DNA from: Streptomyces seoulensis
GTDB taxonomy: Bacteria > Actinomycetota > Actinomycetes > Streptomycetales > Streptomycetaceae
Direction of reading: 5' to 3'
Assembly (NCBI GenBank): GCA_013364255.1
Contig: CP054936.1
Location: 3,564,853 to 3,628,852, forward strand
DNA: 64,000 nt
Each line of letters opens with the position of its first letter. The first letter of the stretch is position 1. The notes beneath the pieces are model-generated. The model was not told where the DNA came from. It ran no database searches and saw nothing but the letters and a program-made list of their open reading frames with translations. The translations under genes were made by a program, and so were the position numbers. This document shows, in pieces, positions 46,367-55,800 of this stretch.

Positions 46367-46514
46367 ACCCCGCCCCGTTGCGGTACCCGTGCACCCGGTG
46401 CACCTCCTGTCACACCGGCGGCGTACGCTGTATGGCTGTTCACAGGCCGCCCCTGCCGCTCCCCCGCGACGTCGCGGCACGATCCGGTCCACGGGGGAGT
46501 CACAGGGAGTTCTG

Positions 46515-47150
46515 GTGCTGGAGAGTGTGGCGAGGGTGGGGGCGCTCACCGGCACTCCATGGATCTATGCCGTGGTGGCCCTGTCGGTGCTCCTCGACGT
46601 CTTCCTGCCGCTGCTGCCCAGCGGGGTGCTGATCGTCACGGCGGCCACGGCCGCCGCGGCCGGTTCGGGCGCCGCCACCGGGCACGTCCCGCGCGATGTG
46701 CCCGACATCCTGGCGCTGACGCTGTGCGCGGCCACGGCGTCGGTGCTGGGCGACCTCGTCGCCTACCGGGTGGCCTGGCGCGGCGGCGCGCGGCTGGACC
46801 GGGCGATCGCCCGCTCCCGCCGGCTCAGCACCGCGCAGGAACGACTCGGCGTGGCCCTCGCCCGGGGCGGCGGCGCGCTGGTGGTCGTCGCCCGGTTCGC
46901 GCCGGCCGGCCGCTCGGTGGTCTCCTTCAGCGCCGGCGCGGCCCGCCGCCGGGTGCGCGAGTTCCTTCCCTGGTCGGCGCTGGCCGGCCTGTCCTGGGCC
47001 ACCTACAGCGTGGCCCTCGGCTACTTCGGCACCCGCTGGCTGGGCGCGGCCTGGCTGGCGACGGGCGTGTCGGTGGCCGCGCTGTTCGTGGCGGGCGCGG
47101 GCGCGGCGTACCTGATGCGGCGCGCACCGGGGCGGTCCGAGGCGCCGTAG
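46515..47150 (+). CDS. DedA-family membrane protein
   Basis: This 211-residue DedA/VTT-type protein has about five helices and the core pattern VVVARFAPAGRSVVSFSAGAARRRVREFLPWSALAGLSWA, corresponding to the conserved GRFxPxxR...AG loop. Relatives act as lipid scramblases or undecaprenyl-phosphate translocases in the membrane. GTG 46515 is supported by AGGGAG 5-6 nt before it. It is a single gene. Confidence 0.87.
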   Translation: MLESVARVGALTGTPWIYAVVALSVLLDVFLPLLPSGVLIVTAATAAAAGSGAATGHVPRDVPDILALTLCAATASVLGDLVAYRVAWRGGARLDRAIARSRRLSTAQERLGVALARGGGALVVVARFAPAGRSVVSFSAGAARRRVREFLPWSALAGLSWATYSVALGYFGTRWLGAAWLATGVSVAALFVAGAGAAYLMRRAPGRSEAP

Positions 47151-47185
47151 GGCGCAGTTCCGCCCGCTCCGTACCTCCGGGCGTC

Positions 47186-47407
47186 CTAGGACGCCGCCCG
47201 GCCCCGTACCTCCAGGTCCGCGAGGAGATCCCGGGTCGCCGCCGCGACGGCGTCGACCGCGCGGTCGAAGACCTCGCGGTTGTGCGCGGCGGGGGCCCGG
47301 AAGCCCGACACCTTGCGCACGTACTGCAACGCGGCGGCCCTGATCTCGTCCTCGGTCGCCGCTTCGGGCAGCACGGGCGGACGCAGGGTCTTGATGCTCC
47401 GGCACAT
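47186..47407 (-). CDS. DUF2277 protein
   Basis: This 73-residue protein starts with the DUF2277 signature MCRSIKTLRPPVLPEATED-like (MCRSIKTLRPPVLPEAATE), followed by EIRAAALQYVRKVSGFRAPAAHNREVFDRAVDAVA. The family is found widely in actinobacteria with no known role. It is divergent from the unknown gene at 47579. Confidence 0.92.
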   Translation of the reverse strand: MCRSIKTLRPPVLPEAATEDEIRAAALQYVRKVSGFRAPAAHNREVFDRAVDAVAAATRDLLADLEVRGRAAS

Positions 47408-47578
47408 GCCCCCAGTGTCCCCACCGGACGGCCCCGGGACCAGCCCCGGCCGGGCCCCCGAAGCGGACCTCGTCCCTCCTGCCTCTCCCCACAGCCCCGT
47501 ACAGCTCCCCACAGTTCGAACACACGAACCCACCGCATCGACTCGCGACTCAAAATCGAACAGGCGTACTATTGCCGG

Positions 47579-47950
47579 GTGGCTACGCCCTATGACTTCC
47601 CGAGTGACCTCCTGGCCGGCCAGGAGGAGCTGCATCAGGTCCGGGCCGAGCTGTCGGCCCTGCTCAAACGGCTGCCCTGGTCGGTCGAGCCGTTGGACGG
47701 CTGTCACGACGACGGCGGCTGGCGCAAGGTGGAGCGCCCCGCCTCCCCAGGCTGGAGCGCCGACGAGCAGGCCGAGGTGGAGAAGCTCCGCCGCCGCGAG
47801 CACGAACTGGCGGTGTTCGTGACCACCCACCGGTACTGGTCGCAGTTCACCGGCCCGGACCGCGTCGACGCCCGCAGCCGGCTCAAGCACGCCTGCGACC
47901 GGGCCCCCGGCGACGACAGCGGCGACGACAGCGAGGAGACAGACGCGTGA
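47579..47950 (+). CDS. Conserved unknown 123-aa protein
   Basis: This 123-residue acidic protein (VATPYDFPSDLLAGQEELHQVRAELSALLKRLPWSVEPLDGCHD...) has helical segments and a charged end (DDSGDDSEETDA). I recognise no family. The GTG is 6 nt after TACTAT (47567-47572), a good leaderless signal. Its last codons overlap the DUF952 gene by 4 bp, so the two are coupled. Confidence 0.78.
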   Translation: MATPYDFPSDLLAGQEELHQVRAELSALLKRLPWSVEPLDGCHDDGGWRKVERPASPGWSADEQAEVEKLRRREHELAVFVTTHRYWSQFTGPDRVDARSRLKHACDRAPGDDSGDDSEETDA

Positions 47951-48335
47951 TCCACCACGTGGTGCCGCTGACCGAGTGGCGGACCGGCGAGGACCGACCG
48001 TACGCCCCCGCCTCGCTCGCCGAGGAGGGTTTCGTGCACTGTTCACCCGACGAGGCGACCACCCTCGCCGTCGTCAACGCCTTCTACCGCCGCGCGCCCC
48101 GGCCGCTGCTGGCGCTGGCGATCGACGAACGGCGGCTCACCGCCCCGCTGGAGTGGGCGGCGCCCGACCCCGTGCCGCCGCCCGGCGCGCCCGCCGGCAC
48201 GCTGTTCCCGCACGTCCACGGGCCGATCGAGCGGGCCGCCGTGGTCGCGGTGCGCGAGGTGGTCTTCGACGCGGAGGGGCGGGCCACGGGTTTGCGGGAC
48301 ACTCCCCCCGGCAAGGTAGGCTGTCCACTCGTCCC

Positions 48336-48345
<10 letters not shown>
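47947..48345 (+). CDS. DUF952 protein, end overlaps tRNA-Val
   Basis: This 132-residue DUF952 protein has the family pattern IHHVVPLTEWRTGEDRPYAPASLAEEGFVHCSPDE, PLLALAIDERRL and FPHVHGPIERAAVVAVREVVFD. The domain fold is related to small ADP-ribose/RNA-type folds but its function is unknown. Its stop codon TAG (48343-48345) is made by tRNA bases T8-A9-G10, so the last ten bases of the gene lie inside the tRNA gene. Confidence 0.9.
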
Positions 48346-48407
<62 letters not shown>

Positions 48408-48683
48408 CCGACCGCGGCCCACGCGCCGCACCGTGCGAACAGGCCCAGGCCACCGGTACCGAACCGGGAACCTGGGCCTTCGCCGTACCCGGCCGTCGTA
48501 CCCCGCGCCGCCGCGCACCGCGGGCCGGCCCCGCCCCGGCCAACTCCGCGCCGGGCGGCCCTTGGTGGGCCGGTGTGCCCCGGGCCATGCCGCCCGGCCG
48601 TACGGCGAACTGATCGGCCCGTGTGTTCGTCCGGTACAGGTGGGAGAATGAACAGCACGCAGGGCGGACCACGGGAGAGTGAT

Positions 48684-50123
48684 GTGACGGCCACACCGGC
48701 GGCACGGGCGACACCGGCGACACCTCGGCGGCCGCACGCGCCGGATCGGCGGCCCCGGACGTCCGCGCGCCCCGGCCCGCCCCGTCCGGCCCCCGCGCCG
48801 TCCGCCGCCGCGCGTGACGCGCTCACCCTGCTCGCGCTGCCGCTGCTCGCCGCGCTCGCTCTGCCCGCCGCCTTCGCCGGAGGCGGCACCCGCCGCTGGT
48901 TCGGCGGCCGGGCCGACAGCCAGCGGGCCGAGGCGCAGGCGGCGAAGGACGCGGCGGCCGCCGCCTTCTACGAACTGGACACCGCCCAGCGCGATCTGCG
49001 GATCTCGGTGGAGACCATCACGGCCGTCGACGACTCGCCCGCCGCGCGGCGCGCGGTCGCCGACTTCGAGGCGCTGGGCCGGCGGGTGGACGAGGCGAGC
49101 GCGCGCTACATCACGGCCGTGGACGCGCAGGACCTGGACCGGGACGACCTGGAGGCGTCCGCCGCCGCCCGGGCGCGCACCGACCTGGTCGCAGCCAAGG
49201 ACGAACTGGCCGACGTCAAACGGGAGCTGGATCGTTTCGCCGCCGGTCTGGAGCCGCTGCTCGGCAAGGCCGAGACCCAGCTGGCCCGCCTCGCGCCGGC
49301 CGTGGAGCGCGCTCGGCAGGCGCTGCTGGCCGCGAGCAACGCCCTGGACGCCGTACGCGCCTCGGGCCTGGCCGCCGACGACCTGGCCGCCCGGCTCGCC
49401 GCGCTCTCCCCGGAGCTGACGAAGCTGAACCAGGGCGCGGGACAGCACGGGGCGCAGCCGACGCTGGAGCGGGCCGAGCGGGTGGCGCGGGAGGCGGCGG
49501 CCATCGCCGCCGAGGCCGGGCGCCTGCCGGAGCGGGCCGCGGAGATCGACCACCGGCTGGTGTCGCTGCGCACCCGGGCGCAGGCGCTGACCACCCGGGC
49601 CGGCCAGGTGGAGCCGGTGCTGAGCGAACTGCGCCGCCGCTTCACGGCCGCCTGCTGGCAGGACCTCCAGGAGGTGCCGCGGCAGGCCGCGGACACCGTG
49701 CGCCAGGCCGAGCTGAAGCTGAAGGACGCGCGGGCGGCGCGGGACGCGCAGCGCTGGCCGGACGCGACGGCGCTGCTGGCGACCGCGCGGGCGCTGCTGA
49801 ACACCACCGACGAGGCGGTGTCGGCCGCCGGGGACCGGCTGGCGCGGCTGAACGCGGTGCAGAAGGACCCGCAGGGGGAGATCGAGAAGACCCGGTTCGC
49901 GATCCGGGACGCCCAGCGACTGGCCATGACGGGCCGTACGACGCCGGATCCGCGGCACGCGCGCCCGCTGGACGAGGCGGTGGCCCGGCTGGAGCGGGCG
50001 GTCGAGGGGCTCACGGGCCGCCACCCGGACTACTGGCACTTCCTGACCGAGACCGAGGCGGTCCGCTCGGCCGTGGCCCGGGTGGTGGCGCGGATCCGCG
50101 AGGAGCGGGGAGCCGGTCACTGA
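48684..50123 (+). CDS. Membrane-anchored long coiled-coil protein
   Basis: This 479-residue protein has a Pro/Arg-rich N-terminus, one membrane helix (about 50-75, LTLLALPLLAALALPAAFAGG) and about 380 residues of near-continuous alpha helix with heptad character (FYELDTAQRDLRISVETITAVD, DLVAAKDELADVKRELDRFAAGLEPLLG, LERAERVAREAAAIAAEAGRLPERAAEIDHRL). It contains no known enzyme motif. GTG 48684 has GGGAGA a few bases upstream; an in-frame ATG at 48648 is an alternative. It looks like a structural or scaffold protein of unknown partner. Confidence 0.72.
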   Translation: MTATPAARATPATPRRPHAPDRRPRTSARPGPPRPAPAPSAAARDALTLLALPLLAALALPAAFAGGGTRRWFGGRADSQRAEAQAAKDAAAAAFYELDTAQRDLRISVETITAVDDSPAARRAVADFEALGRRVDEASARYITAVDAQDLDRDDLEASAAARARTDLVAAKDELADVKRELDRFAAGLEPLLGKAETQLARLAPAVERARQALLAASNALDAVRASGLAADDLAARLAALSPELTKLNQGAGQHGAQPTLERAERVAREAAAIAAEAGRLPERAAEIDHRLVSLRTRAQALTTRAGQVEPVLSELRRRFTAACWQDLQEVPRQAADTVRQAELKLKDARAARDAQRWPDATALLATARALLNTTDEAVSAAGDRLARLNAVQKDPQGEIEKTRFAIRDAQRLAMTGRTTPDPRHARPLDEAVARLERAVEGLTGRHPDYWHFLTETEAVRSAVARVVARIREERGAGH

Positions 50124-50155
50124 GACCCGGCCCCCGCCCCGGGGGGAACGCCTGA

Positions 50156-51349
50156 TCAGGTGCGGTAGGCGTAGTAGTTCGCCGTCGGGTAGGACGCGAT
50201 GAGGCTCGCCACCGACCGGTTGTAGGTGTTGGTGGAGTGGTACGACACGTACGGCACGCCCTGCGGGCTGCGGTAGGTGACGATCATCGAGTGGTCCTTG
50301 GACCCGTCCCGGTTGAAGTCCATCTGGAGCACGTCGCCGACGTCCAGCTGGTAGACGTAGGGCAGGCTGGTGACGCGCTTGGAGGACAGGGCGAACCAGG
50401 AGAACTCGTTGACGCCGACGAACGAGTCCGACTGGATGTCGGCGGTGCCGAACCACTTGTGGAAGTCGTACGTGTAGCCCGGGACGTGCTTCCAGCCGCC
50501 GGCCTTCAGGGACTGGCTGACGAAGTTGGTGCAGTCGCCGCCGGCCCCCTGCCCGTTGTAGTCGGGGTAGTCGGGGTTGTACTTGCTCCAGTACTTCTGC
50601 GCGTACGCGGCCATGGCCTTGTAGTCGTACGTGCCCGAAGTGAGGTTCTTCTTGTTGGCCGGCGCGTTCTTCGCGGTCGACGCGCGGGGCGCGTCCGGCG
50701 GGTTGTCGTCGTCGGCGGTGGCCGCGACGGCCGGCGCGGGCGTGGCGACCTGGTTGACGGCGACGCCGTCGTCCGTGTCGCGGATGCCGGTGAGCTGCCA
50801 GTCGCCGTGCTTGTCGGCCTGGAACGTCAGCTCGTGGTGGGCCTGGAAGCCGGTGGTCTTGGGCTCGGTGCCCTTGACCTTCTCGTAGGTCAGCGTCGTG
50901 CTCTCGGTGACGGCGACCTTGGCGTTGTGGCCCTTGACCTGCGTGGCGTCCAGCGTGACGGTGGTGGCGCCCGCGCTGTACTTCTCGCCCAGCTGCTCCA
51001 GGCGGTCCTTGCGGCCGCGCAGCTGGGTCAGCGCGGAGTCCTCGTAGCGGGACTGCGTGCCGGAGACGCGGACCTTGCCGGAGAAGCGCGCGGACAGCCG
51101 ATCGTGGTGCCCCTTCTTCCCCTGCTTGCCGCTCTTGTCGTCCACCAGGGCCTGGGTGCGGTCGGTGAAGACCGCGTCGGCCAGCTTCTGGAAGGTGGCC
51201 TTGGTGGCCGCATCCACCGTCGGGTCGTCGGTGACCGCCGCGCCCGCGCTCCAGTTGGGCACCAGGGCCACGCCGGCGACCACCGAGGCTGCGGCGGCCG
51301 TGACTATGGCGGTGCGCCGCCGCTTACGGCTCAGTTTTCTCGACTTCAA
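50156..51349 (-). CDS. Secreted amidase-domain (Amidase_6) protein
   Basis: This 397-residue exported protein has an N-terminal signal/anchor (RRTAIVTAAAASVVAGVALV). An unusual N-terminal region of about 200 residues resembles a large propeptide or recognition domain. A linker (DDDNPPDAPRASTAKNAPANKK) follows, then a C-terminal Amidase_6-like papain-fold domain (about 245-397) with the probable nucleophile Cys in GAGGDCTNFVSQSLKAGGWKHVPG and the His in GSKDHSMIVTYRSPQG. It should be a cysteine peptidase/amidase acting on a wall component. TTG 51349 is the likely start (GAGGGG is just upstream). Confidence 0.85.
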   Translation of the reverse strand: MKSRKLSRKRRRTAIVTAAAASVVAGVALVPNWSAGAAVTDDPTVDAATKATFQKLADAVFTDRTQALVDDKSGKQGKKGHHDRLSARFSGKVRVSGTQSRYEDSALTQLRGRKDRLEQLGEKYSAGATTVTLDATQVKGHNAKVAVTESTTLTYEKVKGTEPKTTGFQAHHELTFQADKHGDWQLTGIRDTDDGVAVNQVATPAPAVAATADDDNPPDAPRASTAKNAPANKKNLTSGTYDYKAMAAYAQKYWSKYNPDYPDYNGQGAGGDCTNFVSQSLKAGGWKHVPGYTYDFHKWFGTADIQSDSFVGVNEFSWFALSSKRVTSLPYVYQLDVGDVLQMDFNRDGSKDHSMIVTYRSPQGVPYVSYHSTNTYNRSVASLIASYPTANYYAYRT

Positions 51350-51458
51350 TGATGTTCCCCTCTACGCCGGTACTGCTACCGGGAAGTCGCATCTTCGCAC
51401 GACTGCGGAGGCGGTTGTGAAGAGGGTGCACACAAGTGGAACCAAGCGGTTACAGGCG

Positions 51459-52745
51459 TCACTTGACGACCGAGGACCAGTCCGGGGACTGCGCCGGGTC
51501 CAGACCTCGCAGGGCCCGCAGCGTCTCCGGTTTCTGTACGTCCATCCAGTCCGCCAGCTCCTTGAAGGACACGCACTTGACGCCCTTCTTGGTGCAGACG
51601 TTCTTGATGACCTGGTCGATGGACTTCATGTAGATGCCGCCGTTCCAGTCCTCGAAGTGGTTGCCGATGAACAGCGGGGCGCGGCTGCCGTAGTAGGCGC
51701 GGTTGAAGCCGGACATGTAGGAGTCGACGGTCTGCTGCTGCCACAGCGGGTACTTCGCGGGGTCGCCCTTGGTCTCGCCGTCGGACTGGTTGTAGAGGAA
51801 GTTGAAGTCCATGGACAGGCCCTGGTACTTGCCGTTCTCGTACGGCAGCATCTCCAGCGGGAAGTCCCAGACGCCGTTCTTCTTGGCGGGCCAGATCTGG
51901 AAGTCGCCGGGCGAGGAGGCGTCGTAGCGCCAGCCGTAGCTCTTGATGGCCTTCAGCAGGTTGGGCTGGCCCTCCAGGCAGGGCGCGCGGCCGCCGGTGA
52001 CCTCCTTCTTGAAGTCGAAGGGCAGCGGCGCGATGTCCTTGAAGCCGGTGTTGGTCTTCCAGTTCTCCACGAACGAGTAGAACTGGTCGATCTCGCTCTT
52101 CCACTCCTCCACGCTCCAGTCGCCGCCGCCCTTGGCGCCGCAGAAGTGGCCGTTGAAGTGGGTGCCGATCTCGTTGCCCTGGTCGTAGGCGAGGCGGAGC
52201 TGTTCGAGGGTGTCGCGGATGTGCTCGTCGGTGGCGTAGTCGATGGCGGCGTCGCCCGGGTTGTGCATCGGCGGGTGGTACTGGGTCTTCTTGTCCTTGG
52301 GCAGCAGGTAGATGCCCGTGAGGAAGAAGGTCATGTGGGCGTTGTACTCCTTGGCCAGCTCCCGGTAGTGCGAGAACAGGTGGTCGCTGCCCTCCAGGGC
52401 GCCGTCCCAGGAGAACACCACGAACTGCGGGGGCTTCTCACCCGGCTTGAGCGGTACGGGCTTCAACTCGCCCTTCTGCGGGCCGGTGTAGGAGGTGGAG
52501 CCGTCGCCGAGCACCTTCGTCTTCCCGTCCCACGCCGGCTCCTTCGTCCCCGTGGCCGAAGGGGTCGCGCCGCCGCCCTTGTCGCCGGCCGACGCGGTCG
52601 GCGCGGTCGAGTCGGGCCGGGTCAGCGCCAGGTAGCCCGCCACCACGGAGGCCACGACCAGCAGGGCCGCCAGGGTCACGAAGTGCGTGCGGGTGGGGCG
52701 GCGGCGTGCGGGCGCCTTCCGGCGGCGGCCGGGTGAGGACTTCAT
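51459..52745 (-). CDS. Secreted NodB-like polysaccharide deacetylase
   Basis: This 428-residue lipid-free secreted protein has an N-terminal membrane/signal helix (THFVTLAALLVVASVVAGYLAL), a disordered Gly/Ala/Thr linker and a polysaccharide-deacetylase-like domain (about 100-420). Its motif FSWDGALEGSD replaces the usual T-F-D-D, and GTHFNGHFCG has the H-x3-H metal pair. The catalytic arginine/histidine regions are divergent, so it may be a specialised member acting on a wall polymer. It is encoded between the amidase-fold protein and the PBP. Confidence 0.8.
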   Translation of the reverse strand: MKSSPGRRRKAPARRRPTRTHFVTLAALLVVASVVAGYLALTRPDSTAPTASAGDKGGGATPSATGTKEPAWDGKTKVLGDGSTSYTGPQKGELKPVPLKPGEKPPQFVVFSWDGALEGSDHLFSHYRELAKEYNAHMTFFLTGIYLLPKDKKTQYHPPMHNPGDAAIDYATDEHIRDTLEQLRLAYDQGNEIGTHFNGHFCGAKGGGDWSVEEWKSEIDQFYSFVENWKTNTGFKDIAPLPFDFKKEVTGGRAPCLEGQPNLLKAIKSYGWRYDASSPGDFQIWPAKKNGVWDFPLEMLPYENGKYQGLSMDFNFLYNQSDGETKGDPAKYPLWQQQTVDSYMSGFNRAYYGSRAPLFIGNHFEDWNGGIYMKSIDQVIKNVCTKKGVKCVSFKELADWMDVQKPETLRALRGLDPAQSPDWSSVVK

Positions 52746-52803
52746 GGGCGGCTCGATTCACGAGGGGACTTCGGGCGGGTGCGGTGCGGGCGGGCCGCCG
52801 GGG

Positions 52804-55344
52804 TCAGCCGAGCGGTGCCATCGCACCGGCCCATATGGAGTACGGAACACTGTCCGCGGATGTTCCCGCGAGCCCCTTCAAGGGCAGGGGTTCCAGACTC
52901 TTGGCCAGATCCATGCGGTAGACGACGACCGCCGTGGACACCGACTGCGCGGTGCCCACGTACCACGCCGCGGTGTCCTTGTCGGTGGTCCCGGCCTTGC
53001 CCGTCACCTTGGCGCCCGCGGGCGCGTCGGCGGGGTGGGCGGTGCGGAAGGCGTCGCCGAGCGCGTCGTCGACCTGCTGGGCGACGGCGGCGCCGACCGC
53101 GCGCCGGGCGGCCGGGCGGTCCAGCGGCACCTTGGCGCCGTTGCGGGTGACCCGGGCCACCGAGAACGGCTCGGTGCTCATCCCCGCGTCGGCGAAGGTC
53201 GCGTAGCCGCCGGCCATCCGGATCGCGCTCGGGGTGGAGCTGCCCAGCGACAGGTCGGGCACCTGCGGGCCCATGCTGGAGGGCAGCAGTCCGGCCGCCA
53301 CGGCGGTCTGCTTCACCTTGTCGAGGCCGGTGTCCATGCCCAGTTGCATGAACGGGGTGTTGACCGACCGGGCGAGCGCCTCGCGCAGGGTGATGCGCCC
53401 GTAGGACTTCTTGCCGTCGTTGTGCGCGGCCACCTTGCGCCCGCTGCGGTCCCAGTAGGGCCCCTCGGGGGTGGTGACGGGCACCGCGTCGTCGCCGTCG
53501 TAGACGCTGTCCGGGGTGATCGGCTCGCGGGGCGCGTCGCGCCGCTTGACGGCGCCGTTCTGGAGGCCGGCCGCGTACACGAACGGCTGGAAGGCCGAAC
53601 CGGCCGGGACAGTCGAGGAGTTGGACTCGTTGTAACCCTGCGTACGGTGGTCGGGGCCGCCGTAGACGGCGACGATCCGGCCGTCGGTGGCCACCGAGGC
53701 GGCGCCGTAGTGGGCGGTCTTCGCGGCCGCCGGGTCGTTCTCCTTGGCCTTCTTGCGGGCCTTGGTGACGACGTCGGTGAGCGCGTCCTCCCGCTTGCGG
53801 TCGAAGGTCGTGTAGATCTGGTAGCCGCCGAGGTCGAAGTCCTTGTCGGAGATGTGCGCGGACTTCTTGGCGTACTGGGTGGCCAGTTCGACCAGGTAGT
53901 CGCTCTGCCGGCCGGTGTCGGCGAGCGGGTTGCTCTTGAGCGGCTCGGGGAACGTCTTGTACTGGGCGCGCTGGTCCGGCGACAGTTTGCCGATCTTGAC
54001 CATGCGGTCGAGGATCCAGTTCCAGCGCTCCACGGCGCGGGCGTGGTTCTTCGGGTTCAGCGTCGGGTCGTACAGGCCGGCGCCCTTGAGCAGGGAGGCG
54101 AGGAAGGCGGCCTGGCTGACGTCGAGCTGGCTGACGTCCTTGCCGTAGTAGGCCTGGGCGGCGCGCTGGATGCCGTAGGTGCCGCGGCCGAACCAGCTGG
54201 TGTTCAGATAGCCCTCCAGGATCTTGTCCTTGCTCATTTTGTTGTCGAGCTTGAGGGCGATCATCGCCTCGGTGAACTTGCGGCTCACCGTCTGGTTCTG
54301 GCTCAGGTAGACGTTCTTGACGTACTGCTGGGTGATGGTCGAGCCGCCCTCGGTGTCGCCCTCGCCCACGGTGCGCCACAGGGCGCGGCTGATGCCCTTG
54401 AAGGAGATGCCGGGGTCGCTGTAGAAGCTCTCGTTCTCGGCGGCGAGCACCGCCCAGCGCACGTCCTCGGGTATGTCCTTCAGCGGCATCGCCTGGCGCT
54501 GCACCCAGCCGGTGCGGGCCATCGGGGTGCCGTCGGACCAGAAGTAGACGTTGTCCTGCTGGGTGGCGTAGCTGTTGAGGTTGTCCGGTATGTCGGTGGC
54601 GGCGTAGGCGACGACCAGCAGCAGGCTGGTCAGGCCGAGGCCGGAGAAGACCAGGCCCACCCACTGCCGCCAGGACGGCATCCAGCGTCGCCAGCCTGAA
54701 CGGCCGCGACGGGGGTAGACGGGTTTCAGCTTGCGCGCGTACGGCGCGAGCACGGCGAGGAGGGGCGCCAGGCGGCGGGTGAGCGGGGCGGTGAGGGCGG
54801 CGAGGGCCGCGGGCCGGGTGAGGCCGCGGCGGCGCTGCTTCTTCTGCGCCTTGCGGCGGTCGGCGCGCTGGCCCCGCGGGCCGGCGGCGGGTTTGGGGCG
54901 GAAGACGCGCAACTGCATGGTCTCGTGCGGCTGCGGCTGCGGCTGCTTGGTGACCCGTTGTTCGCGTTCGAGCCGTTCCGGCCGTTCGCGTTCGGGTTGT
55001 TCTGGTTGTTCGGGTTGTTCGGGTTCGGGTTGTCCGCCGCCCGGTGGTTCACGGTGCGGGCGTCCGTCGTCGGGGCGTTCGGCCTTCGGGCGGGGCGGTG
55101 TGCCGCGCTGCTGCTCGCGCAGGGCGTCGACCCGCAGCGCCATGGTCTCGTCCGGCCGGGGCGGGACGCCGTCGGGGCGCGGCGCGCCCGGCTTGTCCCG
55201 TCCCCGCAGGGCGTCCACGTTCAGCTGCATCGTCTCGTCGGCGCGCGGCGGTCGCCCGTCCGGCGAACGCCTCGGCTCGGCGCGGCGCTCACGGGGCCGG
55301 CCGCCTTCCTCCGGAAGGTCCTCCCCCTGCCCTGCCTCGGTCAC
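52804..55344 (-). CDS. Class A PBP with altered transpeptidase motifs
   Basis: This 846-residue bifunctional penicillin-binding protein has a long disordered cytoplasmic N-terminus (about 210 residues) with three ETMxLxV motifs, one membrane helix (about 235-255) and a GT51 transglycosylase domain (about 290-460; ENESFYSDPG, GGSTITQQYVKNVYL, RKFTEAMIALKL). A transpeptidase domain follows from about 500. The usual STxxPGSxFKPF is here STVPAGSAFQPF: Ser583 is present but the SxxK lysine is Gln586. The triad KTG is KAG (Lys783-Ala-Gly785), while SVN (Ser660-Asn662) is kept. The glycosyltransferase should work; transpeptidation is doubtful. GTG 55344 is the start. Confidence 0.9.
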   Translation of the reverse strand: MTEAGQGEDLPEEGGRPRERRAEPRRSPDGRPPRADETMQLNVDALRGRDKPGAPRPDGVPPRPDETMALRVDALREQQRGTPPRPKAERPDDGRPHREPPGGGQPEPEQPEQPEQPERERPERLEREQRVTKQPQPQPHETMQLRVFRPKPAAGPRGQRADRRKAQKKQRRRGLTRPAALAALTAPLTRRLAPLLAVLAPYARKLKPVYPRRGRSGWRRWMPSWRQWVGLVFSGLGLTSLLLVVAYAATDIPDNLNSYATQQDNVYFWSDGTPMARTGWVQRQAMPLKDIPEDVRWAVLAAENESFYSDPGISFKGISRALWRTVGEGDTEGGSTITQQYVKNVYLSQNQTVSRKFTEAMIALKLDNKMSKDKILEGYLNTSWFGRGTYGIQRAAQAYYGKDVSQLDVSQAAFLASLLKGAGLYDPTLNPKNHARAVERWNWILDRMVKIGKLSPDQRAQYKTFPEPLKSNPLADTGRQSDYLVELATQYAKKSAHISDKDFDLGGYQIYTTFDRKREDALTDVVTKARKKAKENDPAAAKTAHYGAASVATDGRIVAVYGGPDHRTQGYNESNSSTVPAGSAFQPFVYAAGLQNGAVKRRDAPREPITPDSVYDGDDAVPVTTPEGPYWDRSGRKVAAHNDGKKSYGRITLREALARSVNTPFMQLGMDTGLDKVKQTAVAAGLLPSSMGPQVPDLSLGSSTPSAIRMAGGYATFADAGMSTEPFSVARVTRNGAKVPLDRPAARRAVGAAVAQQVDDALGDAFRTAHPADAPAGAKVTGKAGTTDKDTAAWYVGTAQSVSTAVVVYRMDLAKSLEPLPLKGLAGTSADSVPYSIWAGAMAPLG

Positions 55345-55563
55345 GACTGCGTCTCCCTCCGCACTCCATGTTGCTCGCGTCGGTCGACACAGCCACCGCG
55401 AACGCGGCCGCCCGCTCCCTCACTCCCAGCCGTCTCACGGCTCTCGCGGCCATACAAAATTATCAGCCGTCTTTTCAATTTCTCCGCATGAGAACGGGAC
55501 AGAAACGAACACACAGGAAACGCAGAGCTCCGTCGGTCTGGTCGGGCCCGTTAATCTGGGCGT

Positions 55564-55785
55564 ATGCCTCGCTACGAGTACCGCTGCCGGAGCTGCGGCG
55601 ACACCTTCGAACTGAGCCGTCCGATGGCGGAGTCCGCCGCTCCGGCGAGCTGCCCCGCCGGCCACGACGACACGGTCAAACTGCTGTCCACGGTCGCGGT
55701 GGGCGGCTCGTCGAGCGCCTCCGCGCCCCGGCCCGCCGGCGGCGGCGGAGGGGGCGGCTGCTGCGGTGGCGGCTGCTGCGGCTGA
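55564..55785 (+). CDS. FmdB-type zinc ribbon protein
   Basis: This 73-residue protein starts MPRYEYRCRSCGDTFELSRPM with a CxxC half of a zinc ribbon and has a second cysteine in SCPAGHDD. It ends in a Gly/Cys-rich tail (CCGGGCCG). This is the FmdB/CxxC_CXXC_SSSS family found next to many actinobacterial housekeeping genes. The ATG is 6 nt after TAATCT (55552-55557), so the transcript is probably leaderless. Confidence 0.93.
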   Translation: MPRYEYRCRSCGDTFELSRPMAESAAPASCPAGHDDTVKLLSTVAVGGSSSASAPRPAGGGGGGGCCGGGCCG

Positions 55786-55800
55786 TCCGGACGACGGACC

